Source of the DNA: Nissolia schottii
Lineage: Eukaryota > Streptophyta > Magnoliopsida > Fabales > Fabaceae
Reading direction: 5' to 3'
Length of the DNA: 64,000 nt
NCBI GenBank assembly: GCA_003254905.1
Contig: QANU01010637.1
Span: 1-64,000 of the forward strand
The notes beneath the pieces were generated by a model. The model searched no databases, was not told where the DNA came from, and was given only the letters and a program-made list of their open reading frames with translations. The position numbers were made by a program, and so were the translations under genes. Below, in pieces: positions 12,101-24,267 of this stretch. Each line of letters starts with the position of its first letter. The first letter of the stretch is position 1.

Positions 12101-13089
12101 TTCAGCTAATAACCAGAGAGAAAGTATTAGTTGAAGAGGGGGGGCAGGTGACCCATATAGTGAGCTGGGCTAGATCTGTCTGGGAGAAAACGGGCAAAAT
12201 TGAGAAGATTGTTGATTCGTACCTTGCTAATGCATTTCCCAGTTCATCAGCTTTAGCAAAGCAAGCCACTGAAGTTCTTTTTTTGGCGTTAAGATGCACA
12301 GAGAGGGATCCACGAAAGAGACCAACCATGAAAGAAGTTCTTCTTTGCTATCAAAAGCGGGTGTTCAAGTTGAGTTGTGATGATGTGGTTTATGCTGGTG
12401 CTGAAGTTGCTGTTGATGTAGCCCCACAACCATACAATGTTTCTAGTACTCGGGGAGATTATCATCTGCATGGAGAAAGTAGTAGGGCTGCAAGCCTGAG
12501 ACACTTGGAAGTTACATTTAATGTGGAGACTGAACCTAAAGATTCCTATGATCTCAACTGGTGGCCGTTTTCTAATCAATTAGATGTCAGTACTAATCCA
12601 GTTTCTAATACTCAGGGAGATTACCATCTGCATGGAGAAATTTGTGCAGCTGCATTTGATGTGGAGACTGAACCTAAAGATTCTAATTACATCAACCTGT
12701 GGCAGGATGCTAATCAATTTCAGCTTGGAGTCTATGCTTGGGATGATTGGAAACTCATTTCTACACCTATAACTGGTGTTGATGCACTCATTTTTAAACT
12801 AATGGGAAGTGGTAAGATACAGGCTAAACAAGTAGTGGCAACTGCGCTAATTGTTCCTAAAGTAACCTATACATGGCCTTATTTGATCTTCCTTCCATCT
12901 GCAACTGGTCCAGCAGTTACAGAACCCTTCAACTGGTTCTTCCTCTCTTGTTGGACTCGATATATGCACCAGCAGAAATCCCTGAAATCACAGCTCAATT
13001 TGTTTTTCATAGCCACCACCAATCAAGGCGTGCTCAACTCAGTGTGTAACCATGAAGAATTCAGAAGGGCCTATAAAAGCAATAAATAG
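9179..13089 (+). CDS. LRR receptor-like protein kinase, PEPR type (copy 2)
   Basis: Two exons, 9179-11666 and 12038-13089, give about 1179 residues in one frame. The start is the Met of MSITLLLLLIL, equivalent to copy 1. The frame stays open upstream to an ATG at 8984, which would bury the signal peptide. I count 20 LRRs, then a helix near 590-612 and an RD kinase with GRGAHG, YAVKK, HRDIKPQN, DFG and APE. The extracellular part is almost identical to copy 1; the juxtamembrane parts differ most. The C-terminal extension keeps the TQGDYHLHGE repeat, but its second unit has lost 24 bp (8 codons) in frame. It ends in its own tail (about 29 residues after KSQLN), which probably shows the ancestral end. 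Frame-preserving changes in the extension argue that it is translated. Likely plasma membrane peptide receptor; ligand unknown. Confidence 0.88.
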
Positions 13090-14430
13090 TCTCTAATTGT
13101 TGGAACAGTAGTACATTGACCTTTGGTTTTTAGTTATATTCTAATCAGAAAGCAGCAGCTGATATAGTTTTTGATGTTATCTCATACAATGCCAGTTGAT
13201 GGTGTTATGCATCAAAATCCAGGATTCAGTGGTGTGGAGTTTTTGCAATGGGGTCAGCACTCTGCATTCAGGATGTTTTTGCATTTGCTTGCTTTCTTCA
13301 CATCTAATCACAGTGTGGTTCATAATTGTCATTGAACTATTTAACTCTTATTTTTATGTATGTATTTCTATATGTTTGGCCGTTGAAAGAGAGGGAGGGG
13401 CAAGAGAGAGAAAGAACAAAATAAGATCATCAATTGGCATATATATGGTGATATCTTATGTGCTGGCTTGTATAGGAAGGCCTAAAGAAGTAGATTTTAT
13501 TTATGGCAACTAACCTTTCATGATTTGTTGTTCATGTGGCCCTCAGTAAATTTCAAGTTTTACTTATCATGGGATATCTCAAAGTTTCTTGCCAAGTTCA
13601 GAGGGATATTAATTTTCAAGACAAACAATATTCAAGTAAGAAAAAAAAATGGAAGTAAGTAAGCTGATTGCTTCTGCATCTCGAAAGTTAGGGGAAATTA
13701 CACTTGGATGTAGGTGGACAATAATTTAATATTAAAATGTATCAATTTTGTAAAAGTTTAGTTTTCTTTTGTAAATTGTCACATTTTGTGGCTATTTCTA
13801 TTGCTTTTTTTTTTTTTGGGGGTAAATTGCCATATTTTGTGGTGATTTATGTTATTGTTTTTTATTTTTGTAATAAATTCTCATGTTTTGTGACGGTTTA
13901 TACCATCACTTTTTTATTTTTTTTAATAAATTGCCACAAAACTATTAACTCTCAACATTATGAAAATAAGGTCACAAGCTTATTTGTTTTATTCCTTTCA
14001 CCATACTTAAATTTTTTAGCCAAAATTAGTTATTAAAATTATTATTATTCTCATAAGCTTATTTCAATTTACAATTTACAAATTTAATAATTTAAGAATA
14101 GATGTTTAGATTTTAGAAAATAAAGTGACTCAAACTTGTAGTTTTAATGATTAAAACGACCATTAGCTAGTTAAATCATGTCATTATTAGTGGGATTGTT
14201 TAAACTCTTAAAAAATAATTTTTAAAGGGTGGGATTGAAAACAATTTTTTAATAATTAATTAATTTTTAAAATTATCTAAATATATAAAAGCCGATTTTT
14301 TGTTAAAAAATTAATTTCTTGACTAAATAAACTAAAAAAACGCATCATAAATACTATTAAAATAAAAAAATTAATAATTAATAAATAATTAAAGTTTATT
14401 TATTTATTTTTAAACTCATTTTCTATTTCA
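13090..14430. other. 3' flank of kinase copy 2 and AT-rich spacer
   Basis: 13090-13510 is the 3' UTR/flank duplicated at 1-344. From 13765 to about 13940 lie three to four degenerate copies of a unit of about 50 bp (taaattgccatattttgtgg), a minor tandem repeat; the open frame across it is low complexity and not believed. 13950-14430 is AT-rich with nothing identifiable. Confidence 0.5.
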
Positions 14431-14439
14431 GAATAATCT

Positions 14440-15111
14440 TAGCTGACACATTTATAAATTCTTGAAGAATAAAAGGCTGAAATATCGAATGGGCGGAGCT
14501 TACCCTGAAAACAGCAGCAGCATCTAACAGGTTCCGACGATATAGCAGCGGCGTCGTCTTGCCGGAGCACTGTGTCTAGGGGAAGTTTCCGGTGAATACA
14601 CACATTCGGGTATGTTATTATCATCATCTTAGTTTAGCTGTTTTCTGACTCTGTTCCCTTTCACACACTCCTTTCAATCATCACGTGTATGCGTTGCGTG
14701 TGCCCATGAAATTTATTGCTGATTTATGTGAGTTTAGGGAATGACTTCCATGTGTTTGGTAAAATGCCTCACGTGTTTTTTTGTGGGTGTGCCCATGAAA
14801 TTTTTATTGTTAGTTCTGTAAGTTTAGGGAATGACTTCTATGTGTTTGATGAAATGCCTCATTTTTTCTTTTTTGTGGGTATGTTAGCTAGTTTTGTGTT
14901 TTTTTGTACCATGAACCAATTACTATTATCCCTTTTGGGTAAAGTTTGGAGGTTTTTTGTATGAAGGTCATTGGCCATTGCATGGTAGAGTTATTTCTCA
15001 TTAAGTTTTCATCTTTAGCTTGGAGTATTTTGGAGATTGGTAATTTTTATTTTTTGGTGATTTTTGAATGACGAGATTGTTATTGAAGGGTGGGGAGAAC
15101 AAGAGAATAAC
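14440..15111 (+). promoter_or_regulatory. Probable 5' UTR exon and leader intron of the L20 gene
   Basis: A GC-richer patch at 14480-14590 ends in tttccg before gtgaatac, which looks like a non-coding first exon with a splice donor near 14593. The presumed leader intron contains an imperfect tandem duplication of 89 bp (14703-14791 and 14792-14885, each with a gggaatgactt core). The exact transcription start and the leader acceptor are not resolvable by eye. Confidence 0.4.
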
Positions 15112-16021
15112 ATGAATAAGGATAAGATCTTCAAGCTGGCAAAGGGCTTTAGGGGGAGAGCCAAGAATTGCATAAGGATAGCAAGGGAGAGGGTGGAGAA
15201 GGCCTTGCAATATTCTTACAGAGACCGCCGCAACAAAAAGCGGGACATGAGATCCCTTTGGATACAACGGATTAATGCTGGCACCCGCCTTCATGGTGTA
15301 TGTGTTCCACTCTTTTCTTTTATCTTATTAATTGATAATATGCAGATGATTTTATCTTTTGAAATTCAATAGTTCAGAATGAAATATATTGTGCCTCTTG
15401 AACTGATCATCAAAGTTTAGTTATTGATTCAAATCCTTGGTGATGGTAATTTTTATATTCATGTTTTATCTTATGATTTGAAAAGCTCCAAATTGTTAGT
15501 GTTTTAAGTCCATGTTTCTACAAAAGTATGTGGGAATATCACGGCGTTAGTGTTACATTCAAGCTGTGACTTGGGAAACCAAAAAACAAAAAAAAATTAT
15601 TGTCAAAGGGGAAGGAGTTAATAAAGGACTGGCTACAAGGTGTGTGAATGACACTTTTTTAACCTCTAAATAGACTGAATATTATTTGAACCTGCATCTT
15701 GAAGCTGCGGATTTTCTCTTATACATCAACAACTAGATTCTCTTATTTTTTGGTTTTATGTGGATTATGGAGATTCTTCTGCATGCACAATATCAAATTA
15801 TGCCTTTCCTTTGTCAATGGATTCGCTTTTGTATTTTCCAGGTCAATTATGGGACCTTCATGCATGGGCTGACGAAGGAGAATATCCAACTTAACAGAAA
15901 GGTTCTGTCGGAATTGTCCATGCACGAGCCATATAGCTTCAAGGCCCTGGTAGATATATCAAAAAATGCATTTCCAGGAAACAAGAATGTGGTGATTCCT
16001 CCAAGAAAGGTGGCTATCTAG
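15112..16021 (+). CDS. Organellar ribosomal protein L20 (bL20 family, probably mitochondrial)
   Basis: Exons 15112-15297 and 15842-16021 give 121 residues. The ATG at 15112 opens [19 protein letters not shown], the conserved N-terminus of bL20. The splice (GGT before gtatgt; ttttccag before GTC) joins RLHG to VNYGTF exactly as the family requires. The basic N-terminal helix region (to about residue 60) binds large-subunit rRNA and helps early assembly. The C-terminal half has [12 protein letters not shown] and [10 protein letters not shown]. Length is normal for the plant nuclear copy; there is no obvious extra presequence. Plastid L20 is normally plastome-encoded, so a mitochondrial ribosome role is the likelier reading, by inference. 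It converges on the GH3 gene, with 666 bp between the two stops. Confidence 0.93.
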
Positions 16022-16687
16022 AGCATTTGGCACTTAAGCAAACTGTTAGTGCTAGTTTCTATCAGAATTGATAAGGATCTTTGATGATTTTGGGTGTAGT
16101 ACACCAATTACCGTCGAAGTTTTATTCCTGTAATTCTTGAACTTTCTTAAATGTTTTTACCTTCACATCTTCCTTCTCTGAATCTCCCTTTTGGTGGCTT
16201 TAGTGTCAATAATATTGTAACATTAACAACCAAGTTATCCTAGTTGGTTATGTTGGCTTACATCGATCATTATGCACTTTTCAAAAAATTAAATTATGTC
16301 AACTTTGTTCTAAACCAGAAATACATGCTACTTTGTTTAAGGCGTTTGCTATGTTCTTTTAGTTTTTAAAGACGAACTTTTTTCCTTGCGATCATTAGTT
16401 ACCAAATTTTATCTATTCATTTTATAATTTTTCAAATTAAATGAATCGAACAAGCTATTACCATAGATCTAAATGCCACGACTTACAGTACTACAGAACG
16501 CATACAAATCGAAACTGCTCCTGTCAAAATGAAAAAAAAATGCCAACGAACCAGAGTAAGATTTTCTAGTATAATGATCAGTCTCATAACTGAAGTTTAT
16601 GAAACACTAATGATAAAGGTGAACAAGTTAATGATAAGCTCAGTGTTTATAGAGAAGTTATCTCATACAAGGCAGTCTCTACCATTT
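16022..16687. other. Convergent 3' intergenic region
   Basis: The space between the stops of L20 (+) and the GH3 gene (-) should hold both 3' UTRs. It is AT-rich; nothing else identified. Confidence 0.5.
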
Positions 16688-19600
16688 TTAGTACTTAGTG
16701 AGGTTTGTGGTCAACCCAAATCCAAATGGAAATAGAGGATCATAATGTTTATCACCAACATTCATTGGTAGCTGGTCAACTGTCTTGAACCATGTCCTTG
16801 CCAGCTTGCCACTGAATCCATAGTCACCAAAGAGAAGGTCAGCAACACCTTGGCCTTCAGTCCCAGGAAGCCATGCAGCCACAAGTGCATCTATCTTTGA
16901 TAGGTATGGCTGAATCACAACTGGTCTACCAGTCATGAGAACCACTATGCACTTGATGGAGCCACATACATTGGTGATCGTGCTTGGTCCAGGCTCAGGT
17001 ATGGTAAGATTTAGGCTGTCACCAAATGTTTCTGCATAAGGGTGTTCACCTACAACCACTATGGCATATGAAAATTTGTTGGACTTGAGAAAATTTGAGT
17101 CAGGATTCTCATTGTAGACAACTTGTGTGGCAGGATCAACTGTTTTTTTCACAGCATCAAGGATTGTTGTACCTGTTAGGAAACAAAATGGAATTTTTAG
17201 TCAAATCTTAAGTTGCTGTATATATGGAATTTTTTATTTTTTTTTTAATGTTAGTCCATGCAGGTTTTAGACTCTTCAAGATTAATGTTTACTACATGTA
17301 AATAGGAACTTCTACAAGTCATGAATTTGATTCAAGACATGAAGTTAACAACCAAAATAGTTGATTGCAGTGGAAGTAGATTTGACTAAGGGTTTTACCT
17401 AACCACTATGCCAGTCAGAAATTGCATGAGCAATTCTTGAGACCAAAAAAAAGAATTGTAATTAAGAATATATGCAGACTCCTATAGCCACCCTTAGAGA
17501 GCTTTTTAGAATGGTATGTTCCAGAGAAATTTTACACACAAGAGACCAAAATCAAGCATGTTGACTTACCCTCTGTGAGATCATTTCCATCAAGCCCCTG
17601 CCAGGTTATTGTCCATCCTCCACATTGATAACCCAAATTGTCAGCATGACTTCCTGCCACCAATACTTTTGAAGTTTTCTTTGGAATGGGAAGCAATGGC
17701 TTCTCAGAAGATTTACCATTCTTCAGCAAAACAAGTGATTTCCTTACAGCTTCCCTTGCCAACTGTCTATGTTCCTGCTTAAGGGAACAATACTTTTGAT
17801 CAATAAAAGAACCTCTTTCCATTTGAATGATATGAAGAGAGTCATTTGAAGCACACATAAACATGACACGCTTAACAAAATGTACCTGGCTACCAAGTTG
17901 GTTCACCAGGCTTAGATCAGCTAGTGGATTCTCAAATAGGCCCATGACAAATTTCACTCTCAAGATTCTGGTCACAGCATCATCAATCCTACTTATTGGG
18001 ATAATGTTGTTCTTCACTTGATAGGTCAGGTCATCAATGAAATCGGTGAAGTTAAGGGGAACCATAATCTAGAAAATAATGTGTATGTTAATACTTAACA
18101 TGAAAAATCATAATGTTAAAATTTCAGATTTAAGAAGCATTATATATATTTTTTCTTTCTTCATGACATTAGTATTTACCATATCAATTCCAGCACTAAC
18201 ACCAGCTTGAACTGAGAATGAATAGTTAGCACCAGGAGGAGACGTAATTCGGTCAATCCCCATCCAATCTGATATGACAAAACCCTGAAAGATACCAAAA
18301 AAACCACATCACATGATGCATATTAAGTCATATCCAATTGCTTTATTTCAGAACTAATCAAAAGAAGTTTTATTACCCTGAACTTCAGCTTGTTCTTGAG
18401 GTAATCTGTGACCAGAAAATGGTTAGCATGCATCTTCTTGCCATTCCAGCTAGAGTAGGAGACCATTACTGTGGAAACACCTTTGGCGATCGCATCGAGA
18501 TATGCAGGCATGTGAATGCTAAGCAATCCATTGTAACTGATCACTGTATTGTTCTCATTGATGCCCTTGGTTGTGCCACCATCTCCCACATAATGCTTTG
18601 CACAAGCTGCAACCTTGTTCCTGCATCAATGCAATTCAAATGATGTAGGCATTGTACCAAGACAAAAATGATACATTACATTGTTATGTCAAAGAAAAAC
18701 AGAAAAGAAAAGCAGAAAGCAGTTAAAACAAACAGAAAAAATGTAAGTTTAAAAATGGTTTATATTTTATACATATAGTGAATCTTCTAATAATTATCAA
18801 TTATAATTTATAAAAAATCTCTTAATAGGCAGAAGCAACCTTCCAGGAGTGATTATTACCATCTAACATACGTCCACTGAAGGTTTTACATAAAGATTCG
18901 ACGAGGATCAATTAATCTACTGATTCATATTGAACATTTCTTCTCATGAAAAATCAAACTAGTAACAAAAAACTTACTTTCCAGCAACAAAGGGAACTCC
19001 CTTTATGGATTTGCCACTAATATCTCCTTGCAAACCAGGAATAATTTCAGTCATAGTTTGAACAATCTTAGGGTCCTCGCTGTAGCTTTCGTAGCAACGT
19101 CCCCATCTTGGATCTCTGCATACCTGTGGATGAATAAGCAATCAACACATTAAGACACTGTTCTCAATGCTTTATGTGATCTAGAAAAAACAGAATAACT
19201 AGTGCTGCATAATTACCGCAATACACGGAGCAAAAACGTATGGAATTCCAGTAGCTCTAACTTCAAGTGCAGTTGCCTCTCCAATCTTCTTTATAAGCAC
19301 AGGGTCTCTGTTAACCGGAAGAGTTCATTGCAATTATGGTTATTTATTCAGTCTAGCAGCTAGACAGTGCTAACAGACTAAAATGAAATAACGAATCATT
19401 TTAAAAGATCCAAAACCACTAAGGAACAATCTAAATTCGCCATTTTTTTTCCTCAAATTTCTTTGGTGTTTGGTCCAACTTGATTTATCTCTGAATGGAG
19501 GAGGATTAAGAGTATTCTGAAAATCCTAATGCATTGACATATACCATGATTTCTCATTCTCATTCTCATTCCAGCACATGTTATATATACTTACCTTGTA

Positions 19601-20396
19601 ACGCCTAGCCCAACATTGTGTGGAAAGATAGTAGCTTTAAAGACATTATTGTGGCCGTGAACTGCGTCGATGCCATAAATCATTGGAATCCCAAGGCGGG
19701 TCGACAGAGCTCCGCTTTGGATCTGATTCACCATTTGAACCCAGACCTCAGGAGATGCCTTTGCGGCCGGAACACTCCCTCCTCCACTCAGCACACTCCC
19801 TGCTCATAATCATCAGATTTGTAGCAGAACCAAAAAAAAAAAAAAATGCCCTTAATACTAAACAAATCAGAACTGTTATTTGGACATGGCATTTTAGGTG
19901 CCGAAGCGACACTGGAGAGTCATGTACAAAAAGAGCAGACAAGTACATGACAGGAGAATTGGGTGAAAGTGGTGCTAAGTTATAATCCTTTTTGAGTCTT
20001 TGATCCAAAAGGGTATGAGAAAAATAACATTTTTTCCCTAAACAGATAACCATATCATAAAACTTAGGTAAGGAAAATAGAACAATTTTTAAGCATAGTA
20101 GCACACAAAGCAATAATAGTATTTGAGTATGAATTTGATGAATGCTAACCGATGAAGTACTTCTTCATGACATCTGGGGTGGCAACACTCCTTTCAATCT
20201 GCACCATTTGGCCTATCTTCTCCTCAAGACTCATCCTTTTCAGCAAGTCCTTGACTCTAACATTCAGTGGCTGTTTTGGGTCTTTGTACTTCAAATATTC
20301 TGCTTCGGAGAGAGAAACCAAGCAACACAACAGCATAATAATAATAATACCCACAATGGGTATTGAAGATCTCCCCATTTTAAACACCTTATCCAT
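16688..20396 (-). CDS. GH3 beta-glucosidase / exo-beta-glucanase, secreted
   Basis: Nine coding exons (complement): 20150-20396, 19595-19799, 19217-19307, 18978-19123, 18377-18620, 18180-18284, 17886-18068, 17570-17774, 16688-17172. They sum to 1911 nt, 636 residues, all GT-AG and in frame. A signal peptide (hydrophobic run ending near VSLSEA) precedes EYLKYKD. The N-terminal barrel carries [31 protein letters not shown] and the nucleophile Asp in FVISDWMG (about residue 317). The C-terminal domain carries the acid/base Glu in [10 protein letters not shown] (about 518). Length and motifs fit barley exoglucanase ExoI-type GH3 enzymes that remove glucose from cell-wall beta-glucans and oligosaccharides in the apoplast. 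A second in-frame Met at 20378 (MGRSS) could be the true start. No defect seen. Confidence 0.93.
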
Positions 20397-20810
20397 TTTA
20401 TGTAATCTGCAAAGTAAAAACACATTCAGATGATTGAAAATAAATGACATGATGGGAATGGCACAATGGCATTATGGGATTCATTTCTGTTTTTGTCTAG
20501 AAAAAGCATGAGAGACATAAATACTGAAATCTTTGCACAATAACAACAACATGTGAATGTCATTAACTAACATGTCAAGAACCAACAAAGAGAAAAGGCG
20601 AGAGGAAAAAAAAAAACATGTCATTTTGAAAATACATAACAATGGAGCATAGTGAAGGCATCAAATGAAGGTTATAATCAGAAACTGAACTTAGCTCAGT
20701 TGAAACACTCTTGAATGGCTTACAGAGAGGGAGAAGGAGGAAGAGAGCGAAGAAGTGTGCTATGTAGAGAGAGAGAGGGGTGTGATAGAGGAGCCACTAT
20801 ATAGCTGTAT
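20397..20810 (-). promoter_or_regulatory. 5' UTR intron and core promoter of the GH3 gene
   Basis: On the minus strand an acceptor (ctttgcag before ATTACATAAAATGG) lies 11 bp before the ATG, and a donor (CTCTCT before GTAAGCC) lies at 20723. A leader intron of 317 bp (20407-20723) is therefore likely. The non-coding exon beyond it contains a GA/CT run (about 20768-20785). A TATA-like element (ctatatag) sits near 20800-20808. Confidence 0.55.
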
Positions 20811-22892
20811 TAGTTGTTTTCATTTTCAAGTTCAATATCATGTTAACTCCTGTTCATTTAAGATTGGAGGAGGTTTTAATTAGGCTCAAACTCACAGTAA
20901 ACTCATGTAATGATAGATGAGTAATAAATTGATATAGTATTTAATATAAATGAGTATAAATAACATGAAATTTTTTTTATAAACATAAGTTTAACATATT
21001 AATTTTAGACACATAATAAAAATAAATTTTATCATTTTTTAATGTGTCATATCAAATATTTTTAAATTTTATCAATTAAAATACTCTTTTATTATTGTGT
21101 ATCTTCAATTTTTTCCCTACAACAGATCTCGAGTCTTAAATTGTACAGTTGAACAATGACTGGTTCAGGTGGCATCCTGTGCATCCAACCGACGATATTC
21201 TTAAAATACGCACATGATGTTGTTGCTAGATTTATTGAATGAATGTATGTCTTGAAAGTTTTATGCATACCTCGTCTTAGTTTTTGAAATTAAAAAAAAA
21301 AAAATTGATTTGCAAAATTTCGTGTTAGTCTAAATTTGCAAAATTACAAGAAAACCTTAGAGATACGTACATGTAAATAAATGGATTAGTCATTAGATCT
21401 AATTCAACAAATAGCATACAAACCATATTTTATACTATTCATCGTTTTAGTTATATGAATTATTATTATTATTATTAACTCGTGGTATTTACATATTACT
21501 AGTAATACAAAGACAATGTTAATTGAGTGATATATAAGTTCATTCTCTTCTTAAAATATTTTAAATTTAAATATAAGAGAGTGAAAAAATGTATTGAGAG
21601 AGATTATCATAGTACTCTGAACTAAATTAATTAGTTTCACTAATAATAAAGTTCGGGTAACTGCATAAGGAAAAAAAAATTACCGATAGTTAACATTAAA
21701 AAATATAATTTTTTCCTAGACATTAGTTATGTAATAACATAAACAAGATAACAATAAGGCATACAACTTGACACACAAATTCAATTAAATATTCTTATAC
21801 TCTCTTTTGGTGAGTAAATATTCTTATATAGGCATAAATGTCTCCACGTTAGTTTATAAAGTCTTTGTTCTTTCATTTTTGTTTTATTCTTCTCTCGAGT
21901 CGGTGCTTTTTGAGAAAAAGTGAAGCCAGTGGATTGAGAAGAGGAAAATGACTTTCGATTTTCAAAAGGTACTTTTCATTGAATAATCTAACAGGAGGCA
22001 TTCCCAATTTTTTATTTTTTTTATTTTGATAAATATGTTTTTAATTCCTCATGTTTTAGTCGTTGTTGACTTGTTGTCGTCTTAAACTGTTAACTGATGA
22101 CATGATAATTAACTTTACCACCTATCACATACGTGACATAATTAACCCAATAATTATTTAATCTTTACTCGTGTTCCTCTCAGCTACATGGCGGTGAGCT
22201 CCATTGTACTTGTCACTTCTACCGAAGCAACCTTCCTCACACACCTACACTCCTCTTTACAATTAACGACTTAACATGACAACAATAACAAAAACGTTAC
22301 AAAAAAATTATAAGAAACAATTTTTATTAAAAACATTTATGAGTGGTAAAACAAAATTTAAAATTTATGAGAAACTAAAAATATATTTAACATTTTTTAA
22401 TGGTTTAGGGTTATTTGGAATTTATCTTTGAAATAATGTGCATTATGAATCTAATTAAAATCAAGTCATTCGTAATTTAAATATGACAACTATAAAATAA
22501 TTTCTTTTAAAATTCTTCTATAATAAAATTGATATTTGAACAATTGCTACGTACAGTACTCTTGCTCTTTCGATGAAATTACTTACACCAATTATTTTTT
22601 GACAAATTACACTCATCTCACCTCTATTAAAATTTAGTAAAATTACAATCAATTATTATTGTTTTTTACATAATACTAATCTTCCCTTGTTTTATCCAAT
22701 ATGTCTTTCATTAATTCACACTTAACCGATTTCACAATTTTCTCATAGGAATCATCCCACATAATTAATTGCATACACTAAATTTCTTTAATTATAATTA
22801 GGAGTTGACACGCGTTATACTTGGACGTAATTTAATTTTAATTATAAATTTAGTTATGGACAATATATAAATTTTTGTGAAATTATAAAGGT

Positions 22893-23053
22893 TAATCCAA
22901 TGGCAGCTAAGCTGGTTCTCTCTTTATAGGGTTTTGGGTTCGAGACTTGGGAAAGATATGATCTGTGTCAAGAGAGACAATCACAGTATCTTAAGTTGAA
23001 TTAGTCAATCTCATTAATAATGAAATACAAAAATCAGTGCAAGAAAAAAAAAA
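22893..23053 (+). mobile_element. SINE-like (tRNA-derived) retroposon copy
   Basis: The segment has an A-box-like patch (atggcagctaagctgg), then a B-box (ggttcgagact at 22938-22948), and ends in an A-rich tail (caagaaaaaaaaaa). Together these are the pol III promoter layout of plant SINEs. A related but more decayed tail lies near 21620-21680. Flanking duplications are not clear. Confidence 0.45.
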
Positions 23054-23587
23054 GTGTATAGAACTAAGAGATAATCCACTTAAGTTGAGATAATCCACTT
23101 AAGTTATATATAATGGATTATTAAACTTAGATGAAATAATTTTTTTAAAAAATTAATTAAGAGTTTTAATAATCTATTTAGTTAAAGATAATAAATGAAG
23201 TGTTTGCTTTGGAACTAAGTACCAAAACATATTATGACATGACACAATTTTATTGGTTCATTAGTTTGTGTCCTACTAACATTTACTTAATATAATTAAG
23301 TTATTAACATTATTAATATTTTTATTCATGACATAATGCCAAAGGACCTTTTTGAAAATATACTAAGTGCTTGTTTGTTATCAGTTTGAGTGTTCCAAAC
23401 TTAAATTTGATGAATTGAAAATCACTTTGAACAATATTTATCTTGTTTGATTTTTAAACTTAATTATTCTAAAAATAATTCTTTAAACTTAATTTTTCCA
23501 AAAGTTAAATCAAACATGCCCTAGTTTGATTTGATGAGATTAATAATTTATCCTAACTAAAAACAAAAGTTAACTCCGTTAAAAAAA

Positions 23588-24000
23588 TTATATTTCAAAT
23601 CTCTAAATCCTTAAAACTCACCCAAAATCTCTAATTCATCAATCATATTTCTAATTCCTAAATCTCTAAAAGACTACTCAAATCCACATGAGGTGATATA
23701 TATTTGACGAACAAACGTCTTCATTTTTAGCTACAAATGCAGCACTTGAATAAGTAATAGTGGAGTCACATACATAGGGGGGAACAAAGGCGTTTGTGTT
23801 TAGCCAAATAAATTTTTTTAAAGGTTGTAAAGATAAATGAAAGAGAGGGAAAAGAACTAGTTTAGTGGGAAGACGAATAAGAGAGGCAAAACAGATGTAT
23901 TGAGGGATTTGAGTAGTCTTTTAGATATTTAGAAATTAAGAATATAATTGTTGAATTAGGGATTTTTGGTGAGTTTTAAGAATTTATANGATATTTTAAT
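23588..24000. mobile_element. Fold-back element with inverted arms of about 100 bp
   Basis: The left arm at 23588-23690 (aatctctaaatcc, aaaactcaccc, ctaattc, aaaagactactcaaatcc) is repeated in reverse complement at about 23903-24000, with a loop of about 210 bp. The ambiguous base at 23989 lies in the right arm. No coding capacity. Probably a MULE-type or fold-back MITE; the target duplication was not resolved. Confidence 0.55.
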
Positions 24001-24101
24001 TTTATGTAAAATCACAAGTATTACTTAAAACCGAACTGTCAATTGCAGTAAGAGCTTATTTAATGATTTTTCTTCTATTGGGAACTCGCATTATTATCTT
24101 A

Positions 24102-24267
24102 TGAGAAATTTTTACTGAACACAAATCTAATATGTATATTGTTTTTAGACACACTTATAATAAAAGTGGATTTTATCACTTTTATGTACCCACCAAATAT
24201 TTATGGATCCTATTAAACTGAACACACTAGATGATATGCTAAATTGTTTTTAACTAAGAATTTCTCA
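24102..24267. mobile_element. 166-bp MITE with perfect 8-bp target duplication
   Basis: The ends are TGAGAAATTTTTA and its near reverse complement (TAAGAATTTCTCA). The flanks are identical 8-mers TTATCTTA at 24094-24101 and 24268-24275, the target-site length of hAT elements. A diverged duplicate of the surrounding DNA (from about 24365) has the site without the insert (attattatctttacatgattt). The interior (atttttagacacac, then aaaagtggattttatcac) resembles a more decayed stretch near 20990-21040. Confidence 0.8.

Noticed and set aside
13737..14036. Open frame of 99 codons downstream of kinase copy 2
   Set aside because: It runs through a degenerate tandem repeat and T-runs; composition is low complexity with no family features.
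14716..14964. Open frame with a repeated SLGNDF motif upstream of L20
   Set aside because: It is produced by an 89-bp tandem duplication in the leader region; no homology recognised.
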